Positions 34,558-38,434 of a stretch of 38,434 nt of DNA are shown one piece after another. The notes below the pieces were generated by a model that had not been told where the DNA came from, searched no databases, and saw only the letters and a list, made by a program, of their open reading frames with translations. Where the stretch lies: NCBI GenBank assembly GCA_946407675.1, contig CAMJPK010000005.1, positions 1 through 38,434 of the forward strand, written 5' to 3'. The first letter of the stretch is position 1, and each line of letters starts with the position of its first letter. The stretch comes from an uncultured Clostridia bacterium (GTDB lineage: Bacteria; Bacillota; Clostridia; Oscillospirales; Oscillospiraceae). The position numbers and the translations under genes are program-made.

Positions 34558-35445
34558 TCAAATCAGGCCGTGCGCACGCATCAGCGCGTAGAGCTTCTCG
34601 GCGTGCTCCGGCTCCATCGGCGTCAGCGGCAGGCGCAGATAATTCTCGCACCAGCCCATGGCGGCCATCGCGGCCTTGACCGGGATCGGGTTGACCTCGC
34701 AGAACAGCGCGTTGATGAGCGGGAGGTAGTCCAGCTGCATCTTCAGAGAGCCAGCGATGTCGCCGTCGAACCAGCGGTGGCACATCTCGCTTGTCTGCCG
34801 CGGCATGAGGTTCGACAGGACGGAGATGACGCCCGCGCCGCCCGCGGAGAGGATCGGCGTCACCTGATCGTCGTTGCCGGAGTAGATGTCCAGCTTATCG
34901 CCGACCAGCGCCGCGGTCTCCATGATCTTCGAAATGTTGCCGTTGGCCTCCTTGATGGCCGCGATCATCGGGTGATCGGCCAGCGCCGCGTAGGTGGCCG
35001 GCTCGATGCCGACGCCGGTGCGGCTGGGCACGTTGTAGAGGATCAGCGGCTTCGTCGAGGCGTCCGCGATGGCGGTGTACATCTGGATGAGGCCCTTCTG
35101 CGTGGCCTTGTTGTAGTAGGGGGTGACGACCAGCATCGCGTCCGCGCCGATGTCGCAGGCGAATTTCGTCAGCGAGATGGCGTAGTCGGTGTCGTTGGAG
35201 CCGGTGCCCGCGATGATGGGCGTGCGGCCCGCCGCGCGCTCCACGGCGTACTTGAGCACCGCGCGGTGCTCCTCGTCGGTCAGCGTCGAGCCCTCGCCGG
35301 TGGTGCCGGCGATCACGAGCGCGTCGATGCCCTGCGCGATCTGCCAGTCGATGAGCTTGCCGAAGCGGTCATAGTCCACGCCGGAAGCGGTCAGCGGGGT
35401 GATCAGGGCGGTTGCGGCGCCGCGGAAAATGGGGTTTGCAGTCAT
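34558..35445 (-). CDS. dapA: 4-hydroxy-tetrahydrodipicolinate synthase
   Basis: GAATALITPLTASGVDYDRFGKLIDWQIAQGIDALVIAGTTGEGSTLTDEEH; LILYNVPSRTGVGIEP; AIKEANGN. Confidence 0.97.
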   Translation of the reverse strand: MTANPIFRGAATALITPLTASGVDYDRFGKLIDWQIAQGIDALVIAGTTGEGSTLTDEEHRAVLKYAVERAAGRTPIIAGTGSNDTDYAISLTKFACDIGADAMLVVTPYYNKATQKGLIQMYTAIADASTKPLILYNVPSRTGVGIEPATYAALADHPMIAAIKEANGNISKIMETAALVGDKLDIYSGNDDQVTPILSAGGAGVISVLSNLMPRQTSEMCHRWFDGDIAGSLKMQLDYLPLINALFCEVNPIPVKAAMAAMGWCENYLRLPLTPMEPEHAEKLYALMRAHGLI

Positions 35446-35494
35446 TTTGGATTCGTCTCCTTCTCAAAGTTTTCCGAATACTGCAAGTCGTTGA

Positions 35495-35533
35495 TACGAA
35501 AACAGCCGATGCAATGCCATTTGCATCGGCTGC
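35495..35533 (-). terminator. Intrinsic terminator of riboswitch expression platform
   Basis: Minus strand CAGCCGATGCAA-ATGGCA-TTGCATCGGCTG-TTTTCG. Confidence 0.85.
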
Positions 35534-35590
35534 CGATCCTTCCAAAATCCCCGGAATACGCCCCAAAAGGGGCGCGGGAAAATTGCAATC

Positions 35591-35755
35591 AATCCATAGC
35601 TCTCCGCAAATGCGACAGTCAAACGGATCTTATCCGAGCGACCAGGCGAGGATCGCAGCTTCCTCACCTTCGGCAGCGGCCCCTTTCACCCCGGCAACGG
35701 CTTTGCATGCCTTTGACACCGGTGCTACTCCTGACAACTGCGCCTCTATCCTTTC
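35591..35755 (-). ncRNA. Lysine riboswitch (L-box) aptamer upstream of dapA
   Basis: Minus strand GGATAGAGGCGCAG...GGAGTAG...GGGGTGAAAGGGGCCGCTGCCGAAGG...CTGG...GACTGTC...GGAGAGCTATGG, ordered lysine aptamer core motifs. Confidence 0.92.
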
Positions 35756-35777
35756 ATTGCAATATTCAGTTAGGTGT

Positions 35778-35805
35778 ATTATAGCAAAACTTTTTCAAAC
35801 TTCAA
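35778..35805 (-). promoter_or_regulatory. Promoter of the riboswitch-dapA operon
   Basis: Minus strand TTGAAG-N16-TATAAT. Confidence 0.65.
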
Positions 35806-35851
35806 TAGCCAATTTTTCCAATCTTCCGCGCGGCGGCGCGAAAAAAGGGCG

Positions 35852-36646
35852 TCATTGTATACAGAAATCCGGTGATTCAACGATCTCGGCGCCGCGCGCG
35901 CGGGCCCACGCGCCCCATGCGTCAAAGCCGAAGCGCAGCCCGTCGGGTCGGTGCGCGTCGCCGCTCAGGAGAAAGCGCGCGCCGCGGGCGATCAGGTAAT
36001 CGAGGATGGGCGGCGCGGGATAGGGCACGCTGCGCCAGCCGCGGGCGATGCCGCCGGTGTTGATCTCGAAGAGCGCGCCCGTCTCCAAAAGCGCGTCCGC
36101 CGCATCATGCCATGCGTTCACGTAGCGCGCGTCGCCTTCGTCAAAGAGCGCTCCGCCCTCGTTGAACTTCGCGACGATGTCGAAGTGGCCGATCACGCCG
36201 CAGCCCGTCGCCGCCTGCGCGGACGCAAGCTGTCGGTAGTACGCCGCGGCGAAGGCATAGATGTCGCCGCCGAAAACGCGCGCCGCGGCGTCGCGCTGGA
36301 GCGCGGCGCTCTCGTCCACGGGGAGGTATTCCCCGCCGGCGCGCAGATAGTGAACGGAGCCGATGACGTAGTCGTAGCCCGCCGTCGGCGCGTCGGAGCA
36401 CATGTCCTGCTCGACCCCGCAGAAAACGGCAATCCGCCCCGCGTATGCCTTTTTCAGCCGCGCGATCTCCGCGCGGTAGGCGGCGGTCCCCGCCTCGGAC
36501 ATGCACCAGCTCTCGTCGAAGGCGGTGCGGCCGTGGCCGGAAAAGCCGACGGCGTCCATGCCCCGTGCCAGCGCGGCGCGCACCATCTCCTCGGGGCTTG
36601 CCTGCCCGTCGCAGAAGGTCGTGTGGACGTGGAAATCGCCGGTCAT
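35852..36646 (-). CDS. PHP-type histidinol-phosphatase
   Basis: [68 protein letters not shown]; in his cluster. Confidence 0.9.
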   Translation of the reverse strand: MTGDFHVHTTFCDGQASPEEMVRAALARGMDAVGFSGHGRTAFDESWCMSEAGTAAYRAEIARLKKAYAGRIAVFCGVEQDMCSDAPTAGYDYVIGSVHYLRAGGEYLPVDESAALQRDAAARVFGGDIYAFAAAYYRQLASAQAATGCGVIGHFDIVAKFNEGGALFDEGDARYVNAWHDAADALLETGALFEINTGGIARGWRSVPYPAPPILDYLIARGARFLLSGDAHRPDGLRFGFDAWGAWARARGAEIVESPDFCIQ

Positions 36647-37290
36647 GTCATCTTCTCCTGCTTGACCTTGTGGTCGATGACGTGGCGGGAGGCCAGCTCC
36701 GCGCGCACGTCGTCCAGCGTGATGCCCGCCTCGGTCATCAGCACCATGACGTGGTAGGCGAGGTCCGCGATCTCGTACACCGTCTCGCGCTTGTCCTCGG
36801 CCTTGCCCGCGATGATGACCTCCGTGGCCTCCTCGCCGACCTTCTTGAGGATCTTGTCGAGACCTTTCTCAAAGAGATAGGTGGTATAGCTCCCCTCCGG
36901 CTTGTCGCGCTTGCGCCCGGCGAGCAGGTCCATGAGCCCGTCGGCGGAAAAGCTCTGCCGCGTTTCACTCTGCCAGACCGGGAACTCGAAGCAGCTCACG
37001 CCGCCGAGATGGCAGGCCGGGCCGTCCGGCTCCACCTCCACCACGAGCGCGTCGCGGTCGCAGTCGGCGGTGACGGATACGAGGTGCTGCACGTTGCCGC
37101 TGGTCTCGCCCTTGCGCCACAGCTCCTGCCGCGAGCGGCTCCAGAAAACCGTCCGCTCCTCTTTCAGCGTGAGGGCTAAGCTCTCGCGGTTCATGTAGGC
37201 CAGCGTCAGCACCCGCTTGCTGCGGCTGTCGACGACGATCGCGGGGATCAGGCCCTTTTCGTCATATTTCAGTTCGTCGATGTTCACCAT
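36643..37290 (-). CDS. hisIE: Bifunctional phosphoribosyl-AMP cyclohydrolase / phosphoribosyl-ATP diphosphatase
   Basis: [91 protein letters not shown]. Confidence 0.95.
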   Translation of the reverse strand: MVNIDELKYDEKGLIPAIVVDSRSKRVLTLAYMNRESLALTLKEERTVFWSRSRQELWRKGETSGNVQHLVSVTADCDRDALVVEVEPDGPACHLGGVSCFEFPVWQSETRQSFSADGLMDLLAGRKRDKPEGSYTTYLFEKGLDKILKKVGEEATEVIIAGKAEDKRETVYEIADLAYHVMVLMTEAGITLDDVRAELASRHVIDHKVKQEKMT

Positions 37291-37293
37291 GAT

Positions 37294-38055
37294 TCATACC
37301 TCCCGCACAGGGATATCGTTTTCTTTCAACGCCGCCTTGAGGTCGCGGATTCGCACCTCGCCGAAGTGGAAGATCGAGGCGGCGAGCCCCGCGTCCACCT
37401 TCGGGAGCGTCTTGAAGAGCGTCACGAAGTCCTCGATTTTCCCCGCGCCGCCCGAGGCGATCACGGGCACGCTGACCGCGTCGCAGACGGCGGCGAGCAT
37501 TTCGAGGTCAAAGCCGCCCTTGACGCCGTCGGTGTCGATGCTGTTGAGGACGATCTCGCCCGCGCCGAGGGAGACGCCGTGCTTGATCCAGCTGATGGCC
37601 TCCATGCCGGTGTCCTCCCGGCCGCCCTTGGCGAAGACGCGGAACTGCCCGTCCACGCGCTTGACGTCCGCGGAGAGGACGACGCACTGGTCGCCGTAGC
37701 GCTTCGCGGCCTCGAAGATGAGCTGCGGAGAGCGGATCGCGCCGGAGTTGACGCTGACCTTGTCCGCGCCGCACTTGAGCACGCGGTCAAAGTCGTCCAC
37801 GGTGTTGATGCCGCCGCCGACGGTCAGCGGGATGAAGACCTGCCGCGCCGTCTCGCAGAGGATGTCGGTGAAGAGCCGCCGCCCCTCAGCCGAGGCGGTG
37901 ATGTCGTAGAACACCAGCTCGTCCGCGCCGCATTCGCTGTAATACTTCGCCAGCTCCACGGGGGAGTTCACGTCCGCCAAGCCCGTGAAGTTGACGCCCT
38001 TGACCACCCGCCCGTCGCGGACGTCCAGGCAGGGGATGATTCGTTTCGTGATCAT
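37294..38055 (-). CDS. hisF: Imidazole glycerol phosphate synthase subunit HisF
   Basis: MITKRIIPCLDVRDGRVVKGVNF; LVFYDITAS; PLTVGGGINTVDDFDRVLKCGADKVSVNS. Confidence 0.97.
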   Translation of the reverse strand: MITKRIIPCLDVRDGRVVKGVNFTGLADVNSPVELAKYYSECGADELVFYDITASAEGRRLFTDILCETARQVFIPLTVGGGINTVDDFDRVLKCGADKVSVNSGAIRSPQLIFEAAKRYGDQCVVLSADVKRVDGQFRVFAKGGREDTGMEAISWIKHGVSLGAGEIVLNSIDTDGVKGGFDLEMLAAVCDAVSVPVIASGGAGKIEDFVTLFKTLPKVDAGLAASIFHFGEVRIRDLKAALKENDIPVREV

Positions 38056-38434
38056 AGTGCCGCCTCGATCGCTTTCTTCAGATCCAGCGCGCCGGTGTAG
38101 TATGCCTTGCCGATGATCGCGCCGTAAAGCCCCATCTCCCGCAAACGCAGTACATCCTCCATCGAGGACACGCCGCCGCTGGCGGTGATGTTGAGCGCAA
38201 ATTTTTCCGAGAGGTCCCGGTAGAGCGCCAGATTCGCGCCGCGCATCGCGCCGTCGCGGGAGATGTCCGTGCAGATGAGCGTGCGCACGCCGAGCGCCTG
38301 CAGCTCCGCGCAGAACGCGTCCGCGGTCAGGGCCGTCGTCTCCGTCCAGCCCTTGACGGCGACGAAACCGTCCTTGAGATCGACGCCGACCGCGATCTGT
38401 TCGCCGTATTCCGACACCGCCTCGCGCAAAAACG
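38052..38434 (-). CDS. hisA: HisA (ProFAR isomerase), 5' part outside window
   Basis: IAVGVDLKDGFVAVKGWTE; CTDISRDGAMRGANLALYRDL; NITASGGVSSMEDV; ATGA overlap with hisF. Confidence 0.93.
   Translation of the reverse strand, partial: FLREAVSEYGEQIAVGVDLKDGFVAVKGWTETTALTADAFCAELQALGVRTLICTDISRDGAMRGANLALYRDLSEKFALNITASGGVSSMEDVLRLREMGLYGAIIGKAYYTGALDLKKAIEAAL

Noticed and set aside
28452-35784. Long plus-strand ORFs opposite malic enzyme, lysC, lysA, ddh and dapA
   Set aside because: All mirror conserved enzyme genes and show the same His/Asp/Arg/Val-rich shadow composition
1-38434. CRISPR arrays, phage or transposase genes
   Set aside because: No regularly spaced repeats and no integrase, transposase or phage structural proteins recognised

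Overview
High-GC, Clostridia/Oscillospiraceae-like chromosomal segment (taxonomy inferred from gene content only). About 30 genes, most of them ordinary metabolism: a 3-hydroxyacyl-CoA dehydrogenase C-terminus; an SSS symporter; a YgiQ radical SAM / metallophosphoesterase / histidine-phosphatase-GNAT cluster; a GT4-CsaB fusion with a PurN-like protein; MATE, pyruvate kinase and CsoR; malic enzyme with two-subunit fumarase; a complete dapA-dapB-ddh-lysA-lysC lysine cluster headed by a lysine riboswitch; and hisA(partial)-hisF-hisIE-hisK. The strongest candidate for an undescribed system is a compact three-gene unit at 1815-7232 (minus strand): a TetR regulator, a ~1,185-aa membrane protein (ECF-S-like TM domain, extracytoplasmic beta-propeller/Y_Y_Y, TM, HD-GYP), and a membrane-anchored BMP-family ligand-binding protein whose start codon overlaps the sensor's stop codon. 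Two near-identical 21-bp direct repeats precede the unit. Other leads: a CsoR-type regulator with a palindrome placed between the -10 box and its gene, apparently leading a csoR-pyk-MATE unit; a PurN-like protein whose usual catalytic His is Gln; a dual-SBP/degenerate-GGDEF/EAL protein; and a sigma-A-like promoter whose -35 box lies inside the lysC terminator hairpin. No CRISPR, phage or transposase genes were recognised. All family calls were made by eye without database searches.
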